51,907 bases of DNA from Oscillatoriaceae cyanobacterium Prado104 (lineage in GTDB: Bacteria; Cyanobacteriota; Cyanobacteriia; Cyanobacteriales; Microcoleaceae): contig JALOON010000078.1 of assembly GCA_025454405.1 (NCBI GenBank), forward strand, positions 1 through 51,907, given 5' to 3'. This document shows, in pieces, positions 24,331 through 33,016 of the stretch (the first letter of the stretch is position 1; each line of letters starts with the position of its first letter). The notes below the pieces were generated by a model. That model did not search any database and had not been told where the DNA came from. It saw nothing but the letters and a program-made list of their open reading frames with translations. A program made the translations under genes and the position numbers.

Positions 24331-24789
24331 TTGAGCTTGAATTTGCAACTCAAAACTGGCAATTACAAGCTCGCACTGTTACTAAATTCCCGACTCTTAT
24401 TCCGTGGAAAATATCGAGTTTCCACAAGTAAGGGCGGGAATTTGCGATTTTATATTGGGAATTGTTTGATTTGATATTTAAGCTCGCGAATCGATCTTAG
24501 TTAACTGGTAATTGAAAAACCTTCTGCCTTCTTTTTTCCTCCTTATGCTCTTTTTTGTCAAACGAACTTCCTCCAAAAGTTTGACACCACTAACCGTAGC
24601 AAAAAAAATCGATCTGTGCTATGTGACAGCAAACACCTAAATTAGTGATTTCTATTAGTTACTATAAAATTGCCAAATAGTTAAATTATGTAAATATAGT
24701 AGGTAGGGTGTTTGGGATTTCGCAGCCGATCGAGAATTCGATCGCAGAGAACGTTAACTGTTGCAGGCACAATCGGGAATTGCATATCT
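24331..24789. other. 459-bp intergenic region before the glycosyltransferase gene
   Basis: AT-rich, without convincing frames or strong hairpins. A TTG-started extension of the following gene reaches back to 24712, but the ATG at 24790 is preferred. The promoter is probably in the AT-rich stretch 24600-24710. Confidence 0.5.
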
Positions 24790-27321
24790 ATGACAACTTT
24801 AAGATTTGACCTTCAAAACTTCAAACACCGAGTATTTTGGCAAATTTCGCGCCTGCCGGCGGCAACGCTAGTGATTCTGGGATTAGTGACTTTTGCAGGC
24901 GCGATCGCCGCGGCATGGTGTTCGGGGGAAGCAAATGTCAGCAGTTTTTTTGAACAACTCAACTCTTGGCAGCAAAATCCGCCCGTGTGGCTGCAAGTTC
25001 CTGATGTTAACACGAAGTATTTGTTAATACCCACACTGTTGTTATTTTCAGCTACTTTCGCTGCAATTAAAATATCGCCAACTCCGCAAAAATGGTCTCG
25101 GGCTGTGGTAGTTGCTATTGTTTTAGCTTTAACAATTCGCTATATTTTGTGGCGGTCGATCGCTACTTTAAATCTCAGCGATCCCCTCAACGGTATCTTT
25201 AGTTTGGGGCTGTTTTTCTTAGAAATGTTGATGTTATTCAGCAGCAGCATTCAACTGTATTTAATGCTGAGAGTGAAAGACCGCCGCCGGGAAGCTGACC
25301 TCCTGGCTGTTGCCGTTGAATCGGGAGAGTTTGCCCCGACAGTAGATATTTTGATACCCACTTATAACGAGCCTGCTTTTATTTTACGGCGAACTGTCAT
25401 CGGCTGTCAAGCTTTGGATTATGCCAACAAAAAAATATATTTGCTTGACGATACCAAGCGTCCTGAAATCAAATCTTTGGCGAAAAAGTTGGGCTGCGAG
25501 TATTTAACGAGACCCGACAACAGTCACGCCAAAGCTGGAAATATCAATCACGCTACAGCCAGAACTAAGGGGGAATTAATTGTTGTTTTCGATGCAGATT
25601 TCATCCCGACTACTAATTTTTTAACTAGAACAGTTGGCTTTTTCCAAAATTCCGAAATTTCCCTAGTACAAACTCCACAAAGCTTTTACAATCACGACCC
25701 GATCGCCCGCAATTTAGGATTGGAAAATATTTTAACATCGGAAGAAGAAGTATTTTACAGGCAAATTGAAACCATCAAAGACGGCGCGGATAGCGTAATT
25801 TGTTCCGGTACATCCTTTATCGTCAGGCGCAGCGCTTTAGAAAAAGCGGGTGGATTTGTAACTGATTCGATCTGCGAAGATTATTTTACCGGAATTCGGC
25901 TGTCAGCGATCGGCGGTAAATTGGTTTATTTAAATGAAAAATTAAGTGCTGGTTTGGCTGCTGAAAATATATCCGCTCATTTAACTCAAAGATTGCGATG
26001 GGCTAGAGGTACGCTTCAGGCATTTTTTATTGATGCTAATCCTTTAACAATTCGCGGTCTCCGACTCGTACAAAGATTGTCTCATTTAGAAGGATTGCTG
26101 CACTGGTTTACCAGTTTAAGCAGAGTTGTATTTTTGCTGATGCCTTTAGCTTATTCATTTTTAGACATCATGCCGCTGCGGACTAACTTGCAGGAATTGC
26201 TGTATTTTTTCCTGCCTTACTATTTGGTACAAATTACAGTATTTTCGTGGCTGAACGGTCGATCGCGCTCGGCTTTACTCTCGGATGTTTACTCGTTTGT
26301 CCAGTGCGTTCCTTTAGCGGTGACAGTCGTGAGTGCCATGCTGAATCCTTTTGCTAAAGGCTTTAAAGTAACGCCGAAAGGAATGGCGAGCGATCGATTT
26401 AACTTCAACTGGAATTTGGGATGGCCGTTAATAGTTTTGTTCGCAGCTACCGCTTTCAGTTTGTGGCGCAACTTGACAATTTATCTGGCTAAAAATGGCG
26501 ATCGAATGCAGGGAATATCTGCTGAAACTGCTGATTTGTTAAAAGGCATACATTTAGGCTGGATTTGGAGCGCTTATAACTTGTTAATGCTGGGGATTGC
26601 ACTGCTAATTTTGGTGGATGTTCCCAAGCCGGATATTTACGAATGGTTCAATTTACGCCGGGTGGTGCAGTTAAATGCGGGCGATTCCCTACGGGATAGC
26701 TCCGCTTCACGCACTTTTTGGGGCATAACTACGGCTATTTCGGAAAGCGGTGCGGAAGTTGCTTTGACGCAAATGCCGAGTTGGGCGCGGGCAAACAGTC
26801 AGATTCAAGAGAGTTTTTTGCCTGCAAACATCTGGCGTGAATCTGGCGATTGCAACAGCTATTTACCGGATAAAATTAATGAAAATTCGGCACTTGTGGC
26901 AACAACAATGGAGCGATCGCGCGCGCTATCAATAAGGGAATCGAGAACAGAGGCTAGTGATGTTAAAGAGTTGATAAAGTATGAGGCTGTAACTCTCAAG
27001 ATTCTAGAAGAGGAATGTTTAATTCCTGTGGCTAAGATTGAAATTGTCGGAAGTAAATGTCAGTTGGAATCTGGTTTTAAGGATGCAGCCCAGTTAAGTT
27101 TTGCCCAATTGCCAACGGTGCGAATTGCGTTCGATCGACTGAATGTTAGCCAGCAGCGGTGCTTGATAGAAATGCTGTACTGTCGGCCCGGACAGTGGCT
27201 GTCGCAGGAAACTCCCGGAGAGTGGCGTTCGCTGTGGCTGCTGTTGAAAATTGCTTTGAAACCGCGATCGATTTTTGAGAGAAACAGGCGGGAAAGACCG
27301 ATCGGAGTTGCACAATTTTAG
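24790..27321 (+). CDS. Cellulose synthase-type glycosyltransferase (GT2)
   Basis: This 843-residue polytopic inner-membrane protein starts at MTTLRFDLQNF (24790). Three or four N-terminal membrane helices precede the GT2 domain, which shows D in LLDDTKRPE, DAD in VFDADFIP, the TED-like CEDYFTG, and QRLRWARG (the Q-x-x-R-W motif of processive synthases). Further membrane helices follow, then a PilZ-like C-terminal domain. In that domain the usual R-x3-R is RRVVQ and the (D/N)-x-S-x2-G motif is AISESG, so c-di-GMP binding is doubtful. A 9-residue insertion (SLRDSSASR) comes from a short repeat. It likely makes cellulose or another beta-glucan; no bcsB-type partner is nearby. Confidence 0.88.
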   Translation: MTTLRFDLQNFKHRVFWQISRLPAATLVILGLVTFAGAIAAAWCSGEANVSSFFEQLNSWQQNPPVWLQVPDVNTKYLLIPTLLLFSATFAAIKISPTPQKWSRAVVVAIVLALTIRYILWRSIATLNLSDPLNGIFSLGLFFLEMLMLFSSSIQLYLMLRVKDRRREADLLAVAVESGEFAPTVDILIPTYNEPAFILRRTVIGCQALDYANKKIYLLDDTKRPEIKSLAKKLGCEYLTRPDNSHAKAGNINHATARTKGELIVVFDADFIPTTNFLTRTVGFFQNSEISLVQTPQSFYNHDPIARNLGLENILTSEEEVFYRQIETIKDGADSVICSGTSFIVRRSALEKAGGFVTDSICEDYFTGIRLSAIGGKLVYLNEKLSAGLAAENISAHLTQRLRWARGTLQAFFIDANPLTIRGLRLVQRLSHLEGLLHWFTSLSRVVFLLMPLAYSFLDIMPLRTNLQELLYFFLPYYLVQITVFSWLNGRSRSALLSDVYSFVQCVPLAVTVVSAMLNPFAKGFKVTPKGMASDRFNFNWNLGWPLIVLFAATAFSLWRNLTIYLAKNGDRMQGISAETADLLKGIHLGWIWSAYNLLMLGIALLILVDVPKPDIYEWFNLRRVVQLNAGDSLRDSSASRTFWGITTAISESGAEVALTQMPSWARANSQIQESFLPANIWRESGDCNSYLPDKINENSALVATTMERSRALSIRESRTEASDVKELIKYEAVTLKILEEECLIPVAKIEIVGSKCQLESGFKDAAQLSFAQLPTVRIAFDRLNVSQQRCLIEMLYCRPGQWLSQETPGEWRSLWLLLKIALKPRSIFERNRRERPIGVAQF
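26686..26712 (+). repeat. 27-bp in-frame repeat insertion inside the synthase gene
   Basis: The nine codons spanning tccctacgggatagc and tccgcttcacgc encode SLRDSSASR between NAGD and TFWG in the PilZ-like domain. The sequence resembles a short dispersed repeat (CCCTACGGGATAGCT-CGCT) known from cyanobacterial genomes. Its 27-bp length keeps the frame. Confidence 0.6.
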
Positions 27322-27479
27322 AATAGATTGCAGCTTTAAGAAGTTATACCAAATCCGGGTTTACTACCCCCGTTATTGTAATTGTTCGCTGCGCTCCGCA
27401 ATCGCATAGATTCGGGCGATCGACGAAGCATTCATCAAGGGGATTAGTACAGCAGTTTTCAGGTATGTGAGGTACAAAG

Positions 27480-27617
27480 AAACCCGGTTTCGCCAAAGTT
27501 ACCGGGTTTGGAGGTGTGTACTTCATAAACTTGCAATCTGCTGTAACTCTGATTTAGCTAATTCGGGCATTCATCCCCACACTGTAATCTTTGATTCAGT
27601 GTTGGGATGAATGCCCG
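27480..27617. repeat. AACCCGG repeat plus a 54-bp palindrome
   Basis: A AACCCGGT/ACCGGGTT hairpin at 27480-27509 is followed by gtgtacttcataaacttg, as at 16821-16875. A separate inverted repeat spans 27564-27617: cgggcattcatcccc...ggatgaatgcccg around a loop holding actgtaatc/gattcagt. It lies downstream of the synthase gene, in the 442-bp gap; one of these could be its terminator. The rest of the gap shows no gene. Confidence 0.7.
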
Positions 27618-27763
27618 GACAAAAACGAAACGCCCCTTGACTGAATTAAACCGCAGGTTTAACAGGTTGAGAGGCAGTTGAGTTTTTGTCAACATCTGGA
27701 ATTTTTAACGAATCGATTAAATCTTCTATGACATGAGTCATAGTCGGATCTTTCATTTGAGTC

Positions 27764-28564
27764 TTACTTCGTTGCTACCACAGCCAAATTCCAAGCCAAC
27801 CGCTTCGCCAAAGGCAGCTTTTTCAACAGCCTATCCAACCTCTCTAACCGATCGTACTCCGGCTTCAATCTTTCTTGTTCGATGATAATCTTTTTCCAGT
27901 AACGCTCCTGATTCGGATGCACTTTTTCGATCGCATAAAAGCGCACAAAAATCCACAGCGCCGTTATCCAAAATGTATCGTAAGCCGTATCTGCAAACAA
28001 AGACTTGACAAAATTCACAATATTAATATCTAAAGGAGTTTCATCCTCCGTCCGCACCTCCGTCGCCATCCTGCGGTAAATATTAATCGCCGGATTGTGC
28101 TTCATCGGGTCCCAAAAACAAGCTTTGCCACCCGGTTTCAGCACTCGGTGCATTTCGCGAATTGCTTTTTTCGGTTCCGGTAAATGGTGCAGTAAATTAG
28201 AAGCATAAACTATATCAAAACTTTTGTCAGGGAAATCCAGCGCCATTGCATTCACCGTACAGCCGTCTATTTTGACGCCGTTTTTTTCCGCTAATTTCAG
28301 AGCAACTTCTACCATGCCTTGAGAATAATCCGCTGCCACACAAAGCGCCCCTTTTTTAGCAAAATAAACGCTGTTTTCTCCCGCGCCACATCCCAAATCT
28401 AGCAGGAGTTTGCCCTTAATATCGCCTAATTGCTGGAGGATAAATCTATTTTCTGGAGCGGTACAAGCTTCAAAATAATCATTGACTCGAATGCCGTCAA
28501 CATCGATCGTCGATGCCCAAGCATCGTGGAATTGCCGCTCTTTTTGTAAAGTTTCTTCTTGCAT
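27764..28564 (-). CDS. Class I SAM-dependent methyltransferase
   Basis: The 266-residue cytoplasmic protein has the Methyltransf_11-type Rossmann fold. Motif I is LLDLGCGAGENS (about residue 54), motif II ends in AADYS with acidic Asp, motif IV is FDIVYASNLLHHL and motif V is VLKPGGKACF. The C-terminal third is helical, with WITALWIFVRFYAI, and probably forms the substrate lid or a membrane-associated face. The substrate cannot be predicted. The gene stands alone, and the start at 28564 (MQEETLQKERQFHD) is the first reasonable ATG. Confidence 0.88.
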   Translation of the reverse strand: MQEETLQKERQFHDAWASTIDVDGIRVNDYFEACTAPENRFILQQLGDIKGKLLLDLGCGAGENSVYFAKKGALCVAADYSQGMVEVALKLAEKNGVKIDGCTVNAMALDFPDKSFDIVYASNLLHHLPEPKKAIREMHRVLKPGGKACFWDPMKHNPAINIYRRMATEVRTEDETPLDINIVNFVKSLFADTAYDTFWITALWIFVRFYAIEKVHPNQERYWKKIIIEQERLKPEYDRLERLDRLLKKLPLAKRLAWNLAVVATK

Positions 28565-29016
28565 TTTTTAAGAGTTTGTTGTTTGAAAAAATTTATAGCA
28601 GAAGGAAGAAGGAAGAAGGAAGGCACTACACGGATTATGACACGGATACACGGATGAATTATCCGTATGAACTGAGTCATTAGTCATTAGTCATTAGTCA
28701 TTAGTCATTCGTCAGAAGGAAGAAGAAAGAAGGAAGGATGAGGTAGAAAGAAGGAAGAAGGAAGAAGGAAGAAGGAAGGATGAGGTAGAAATAAGGAAGA
28801 AGGAAGAAGGAGGTAGAAAGAAGGCATTAGGGAAATCGATCGCAGCAATATTTTCAGCTCTCGAAAATATACTAACTGTCTTGGCGGTTGCTATATTTTT
28901 AACCGCAGATGAGAGCAGATGAACGCAGATAAATTTTAATTAATCTACGTTGATTTGCATTCACCTGCGGTTTGCTTGAAGAAAATTAGCTGACTCTAAA
29001 TCGATCGGCAAATTTA
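28565..29016. repeat. Simple-sequence repeats, 452-bp gap
   Basis: Contains gaaggaagaaggaagg runs (28600-28620, 28690-28825), an acacggattatgacacgg motif shared with 20350-20400, four tandem ttagtca units at 28678-28705, and a cgcagatgagagcagatgaac / ctacgttgatttgcattc inverted pair at about 28900-28970. No gene. Confidence 0.75.
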
Positions 29017-30657
29017 TCAGCGATGCGCTTCTGCAGCAACTTCATTTTTCGTTTGATTTGCCTGTGAGGAGGATTTTTCAGCCTGAAGCTGCAAGGCGCT
29101 GTACAGTCGGTTTAAAGCGCTGATGTAAGCTTCTGCGGAGGCTACGATGATGTCAGTATTTGCCGAGTGACCGGAAAATACTTTGCCTTCGTGACGCAAG
29201 CGAATTGTTACTTCGCCGATCGCATCTATTCCAGCAGTTACTGATTGTACGGAAAATTCGATCAACTCGTTCGGTACGTTAGCCACTCGGTTAATAGCCC
29301 TGTAAACTGCATCTACCGGACCAGTGCCGATCGCGGCATCTGTCAGTTCTTCTCCTGCTGGATTTCGCACGGTTACTGTTGCTGTCGGGCGTGATTTGTC
29401 GCCGCAGGAAACCTGCACTAATTCCAAGCGGAAAAGTTCGGGTGCTTGGTGTACTTCGTTGTTGGCGATCGCCTCTAAGTCCCAATCCGTAATCTCTTTT
29501 TTCTTGTCTGCCAAATCTTTAAATTTGACAAAAGCTTTATTCAAATCGTCTTCCGACATTTCAAAACCCAACTCTTTCAAGCGAGTGTGAAAAGCGTGCC
29601 GTCCCGACAATTTTCCCAAGACAATTTGATTTTCGGTGAGGCCGATCGATTCGGCGTCCATAATTTCGTAAGTCAGCTTATTTTTCAGCACGCCGTCTTG
29701 GTGAATTCCCGACTCGTGGGCGAAAGCATTTGCCCCGACGATCGCCTTATTTGGCTGTACCAACATCCCCGTTAAACTGGAAACAAGCCGCGAAGTTTTG
29801 TAAATTTGGCGGGTGTCAATATTCGTCAGCGGTTCGTCGGAATCTGCCGGCCTGCCTAAGAACGGATTGAAATATTGGCGGCGCACGTAAAGCGCCATTA
29901 CTAACTCTTCCAAAGCCGCATTTCCCGCCCGTTCGCCAATGCCGTTAATCGTGCATTCTAACTGTCTGGCACCGTTTTTTACGGCTTCCAAAAAGTTAGC
30001 AACCGCCAATCCTAAATCGTTGTGGCCGTGAACTGAAATAATCGCGCGATCGATATTCGGCACATTCTCTTTAATTCCCCGAATCAAAGATCCAAACTCG
30101 CTCGGAGTCGTATAGCCTACAGTATCGGGAATGTTTACAGTAGTCGCCCCAGCCGCGATCGCCCGTTCCAATACTTGATACAAAAACTCCGGGTCCGATC
30201 GACCCGCATCTTCAGGAGAAAATTCTACATCGTCTACAAAAGATTTAGCGTAAGCCACCATTTCCGGCACAATTTCCAGCACCTCGGCCCGAGTCTTTTT
30301 CAACTTATATTCTAAGTGAATGTCAGACGTAGCCAGAAAGGTATGAATTCTGGCTTTTGCCGCGGGTTTGAGGGCTTCGGCTGCTGTTTTAATATCCTGC
30401 TGGCGCGCCCTTGCCAAACCGCAAATTGTCGGCCCGTTTTCCGTACCGACCGATCGAGCAATTTTCTGAACTGCTTCAAAATCACCCGCACTGGTAAAAG
30501 GGAAACCAGCTTCAATTACATCTACGCCCAATCTCGCTAACTGGCGGGCGATCGTCAGCTTTTCATCCATATTTAAAGCTGCCCCCGGAGATTGCTCTCC
30601 GTCCCGCAATGTCGTATCGAAAATTACAATCCGGTCTCGATCTGGTTGAGTTGTCAT
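29017..30657 (-). CDS. leuA: 2-isopropylmalate synthase
   Basis: The enzyme condenses acetyl-CoA with 2-oxoisovalerate, the first committed step of leucine synthesis, in the cytoplasm. The 546-residue product shows FDTTLRDGEQSPGA at the N-terminus, the metal-binding SVHGHNDLGLAVAN, the GIGERAGNAALEE motif, and NAFAHESGIHQDG. The C-terminal regulatory (leucine-binding) domain has GPVDAVYRAINR. Length is usual for the cyanobacterial long form. Two starts compete: the ATG at 30657, giving the usual MTTQPDRDR N-terminus, and a TTG at 30666 that is 9 bp from a good aggag at 30676-30680; the ATG is 18 bp from it. The gene is alone, without other leu genes. Confidence 0.97.
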   Translation of the reverse strand: MTTQPDRDRIVIFDTTLRDGEQSPGAALNMDEKLTIARQLARLGVDVIEAGFPFTSAGDFEAVQKIARSVGTENGPTICGLARARQQDIKTAAEALKPAAKARIHTFLATSDIHLEYKLKKTRAEVLEIVPEMVAYAKSFVDDVEFSPEDAGRSDPEFLYQVLERAIAAGATTVNIPDTVGYTTPSEFGSLIRGIKENVPNIDRAIISVHGHNDLGLAVANFLEAVKNGARQLECTINGIGERAGNAALEELVMALYVRRQYFNPFLGRPADSDEPLTNIDTRQIYKTSRLVSSLTGMLVQPNKAIVGANAFAHESGIHQDGVLKNKLTYEIMDAESIGLTENQIVLGKLSGRHAFHTRLKELGFEMSEDDLNKAFVKFKDLADKKKEITDWDLEAIANNEVHQAPELFRLELVQVSCGDKSRPTATVTVRNPAGEELTDAAIGTGPVDAVYRAINRVANVPNELIEFSVQSVTAGIDAIGEVTIRLRHEGKVFSGHSANTDIIVASAEAYISALNRLYSALQLQAEKSSSQANQTKNEVAAEAHR

Positions 30658-30990
30658 AGGTTTCAAAAAGATGTTCTCCTAATTTTACTTGTTTGCTTTT
30701 TGAACATTTAGTCTCAGTCACCAGTCCCCTGTCTCGCGCCCCACAATCAATAATTAATAACCGATAACCCATAACGCCCGACTGCTAACTAATAACTAAT
30801 GACTGATAACTAATGACCGATAACTAATGACTGCTTTCGGACTCAACTGTCAACTGTCAAACGATTTTGGATTTTGGATTTTGGATTTTAGATTGAAGAT
30901 TCTCGAATGTCAACTGTCAAGTGTCAATTGTCAACTCTTCCTTCTTCCTTCTTCCTTCTTCCTTCGATACAACTGTCAACTGTCAACTAA
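30658..30990. repeat. Leader of leuA and simple repeats
   Basis: After the Shine-Dalgarno at 30676-30680 the 333-bp gap is mainly repeats: taactaatgactgataac-type units (30780-30830), gattttggattttgg (30865-30890), and caactgtcaactgtc / cttccttcttcc runs (30900-30985). No leader peptide rich in Leu codons or attenuator was found upstream of leuA. Confidence 0.6.
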
Positions 30991-31512
30991 CTAATAATCC
31001 ATCTTCTCGATATGTTCCCGAATTTCATTCAGGTCTATGTACCGATCTGTAGCATTGCGCAACTCTCTAGCAATCATGCCTTCAGTGGATACCACAGTGA
31101 TATGAGTATTTTTCGATCGCAACAGTTCGATCGCTCGTTCAAAATCGCCATCTCCGCTAAACAGAACCACTTGGTCGTACTGATCCACCGTATTAAACAT
31201 ATCAACAACAATTTCTATGTCTAAATTAGCTTTTTGAGAATATCTGCCCGAAGCATCGTCGTAATATTCCTTAAGAATTTTAGTACGAACCGTGTAGCCC
31301 AAACTGATCAAAGCATCTCGAAAACCTCTTTGATCTTGAGGGTCTTTCAGACCCGTATACCAGAAAGCATTAATCAAGATGACATTGGGCTGCGAAGTTT
31401 TGAAATATTCGAGCACCCTGCGGGGATCAAAAAACCAACCGTTCTTTTGTTGAGCGTAGAACATATTGTTCCCGTCCACAAAAATAGAAAGGCGGTTCAT
31501 TAAGTTTGTCAT
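30991..31512 (-). CDS. NYN-domain protein, LabA/DUF88 family
   Basis: The 173-residue soluble protein carries a PIN-like NYN domain with the acidic triad in order: FVDGNNM (N-terminus), KANLDIEIVVDM, and LFSGDGDFE. LabA-type proteins are related to RNases; in Synechococcus LabA takes part in circadian output through KaiC-RpaA, so the family name does not mean the same function here. The start is either Met1 (31512) or Met5 (31500); both keep the whole domain. The neighbouring genes do not suggest a partner. The region 31513-31786 has no gene. Confidence 0.9.
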   Translation of the reverse strand: MTNLMNRLSIFVDGNNMFYAQQKNGWFFDPRRVLEYFKTSQPNVILINAFWYTGLKDPQDQRGFRDALISLGYTVRTKILKEYYDDASGRYSQKANLDIEIVVDMFNTVDQYDQVVLFSGDGDFERAIELLRSKNTHITVVSTEGMIARELRNATDRYIDLNEIREHIEKMDY

Positions 31513-31786
31513 AGAAACTTAGACCTAATAATTGTAGAAAGAATTCAATCTAAATATCAGATTTTAGCAATACGAAGCTCACTGAGGCAATAGATTAAAT
31601 GCCAGAAAACTCCATCCCCCCAGTATTTCATATTTTCAAAAACCCAAACTCCCCTTAACTCGATCGCGACTGCCTTGTCAAGGTTAATGCGGCTGATAAT
31701 AGATTGACTGCCCTGGTCTCTGGAAAGCAAAACAGCAAAGAATTCAAAGCACCTTTTCCGTCATTTAACAGCAGCCTCGAGCCGCT

Positions 31787-32434
31787 TCAAGCCTTTTTGC
31801 TTTCCAGGGCCCAGCGAGCGAGCTCAGTGCGGTTGTGCAAGCCTGTCTTGCCCAGCATATTGCTAACGTGGCTTTCTATAGTCCGCTGGCTGACATTCAT
31901 AATGTCGGCAATCTCGCGGTTTGCCATGCCCTGCGCTACCAACTGCACCACCTTTAACTCAGTCGGAGTCAATTCGACATTGCGCCGTACCTTAATTTTC
32001 GGGCCGCTCTCAATACCTTGATTTTGATGCCGGATCAGCCGCGATGCAGCTTTTAGAGATGACTCTACTTGAGCTACAAGTTCTTCGGGTTCAAAAGGCT
32101 TGACTATATAAACATCAGCCCCCGTACTCAATCCTTTTACTCGGTCCTGACTTTGGCCTTTAGCCGACAAGAAAAGCACCGGAATCCAGTTAGTACGGGG
32201 GTTTTCTCTGATGTGTTTGACTAGAGTGTACCCATCCATTTCGGGCATCATCACATCGCAGATCATCAAGTCTGGAATTTCTTGTTCGAGCTTTTCCAGA
32301 GCATCTCTGCCGTTTTCTGCTGTGACGACATGGTAGCCCCGAAACTCTAAGTAATCCTTGACCAGCAAGATCAAGTTCGGGTCGTCATCAACCAGCATCA
32401 AGCGTTTTTGCTCTCCTGAATTAGTTTCTTTCAT
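31787..32434 (-). CDS. NarL/LuxR-family response regulator
   Basis: The 215-residue protein has an N-terminal receiver domain (10-125; acidic pocket VDDD, phospho-acceptor Asp60 in ICDVMMPEMDG, Lys in IVKPF) and a LuxR-type helix-turn-helix (about 150-212, ending NREIADIMNVSQRTIESHVSNML). It resembles the cyanobacterial/plastid Ycf29-like group in plan, but a more exact assignment is not justified. No kinase is adjacent, so it probably works with a distant histidine kinase. It has a long gene-free leader region (32435-33016) with several hairpins. Confidence 0.92.
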   Translation of the reverse strand: MKETNSGEQKRLMLVDDDPNLILLVKDYLEFRGYHVVTAENGRDALEKLEQEIPDLMICDVMMPEMDGYTLVKHIRENPRTNWIPVLFLSAKGQSQDRVKGLSTGADVYIVKPFEPEELVAQVESSLKAASRLIRHQNQGIESGPKIKVRRNVELTPTELKVVQLVAQGMANREIADIMNVSQRTIESHVSNMLGKTGLHNRTELARWALESKKA

Positions 32435-33016
32435 CTAAAATTCCCGCTAGAGTATCCCGCCGTCTTCCTGCCACTCCTGTTGGTTTCCGCGTCCTGCCCC
32501 GCAGGCGGGGAGATAGCGCGCGGAACGCCAGGGTGTGAGGGAGTGGTGGTGAGAGGAAAGCGGGGCGGGTTTTACCGCTTTCCAACCAGTTACCTGAGCT
32601 TGTTTGCGAATTCCGGGAGATTGGGAATAGACCCCGGTTGCCTAAATTTATTTAATAGACCTCTCCGACTATTCTGTTAGAGAGGCCCCAAGGCCGCTCC
32701 AAGACCTGCTTTTTACAGCGCTATTCCGATGTCGCCAGGCCTTCGATTGCCTGTTGATGAACGGTTTTAAGCCACTTCTTATACTATTCTGTATAGAAAT
32801 TTCAGCCGACTCCCTACTTACGTATTTAACTGTTTCTAGTGTAGTTTAGCAAACTGCCCGCTGTCTGCTGGTGAGAATCTTTTGGGAGAGAGGAGGGGGC
32901 AACAGGGGGGAGGGGGAGAGAGCGGAAGTTAGGATGCAGCGACAATTTTCTGGTGGAGGCTGGAAATGAATCAGGTTGGGCTATAAACAGAAATAGACAT
33001 CTGGTGGCAAACGGCG
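32435..33016. other. 582-bp gene-free, GC-rich divergent region with hairpins
   Basis: The first half is GC-rich and structured: a perfect 9-bp hairpin ggaaagcgg/ccgctttcc at 32555-32583, a cctgccccgcaggcgggg fold at 32494-32511, and a cctctc/gagagg hairpin near 32659-32685. The second half is AT-rich with a tatactattctgtata partial palindrome at about 32780. It could be a structured leader of the response-regulator gene or a small RNA; neither is demonstrated. Confidence 0.45.
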
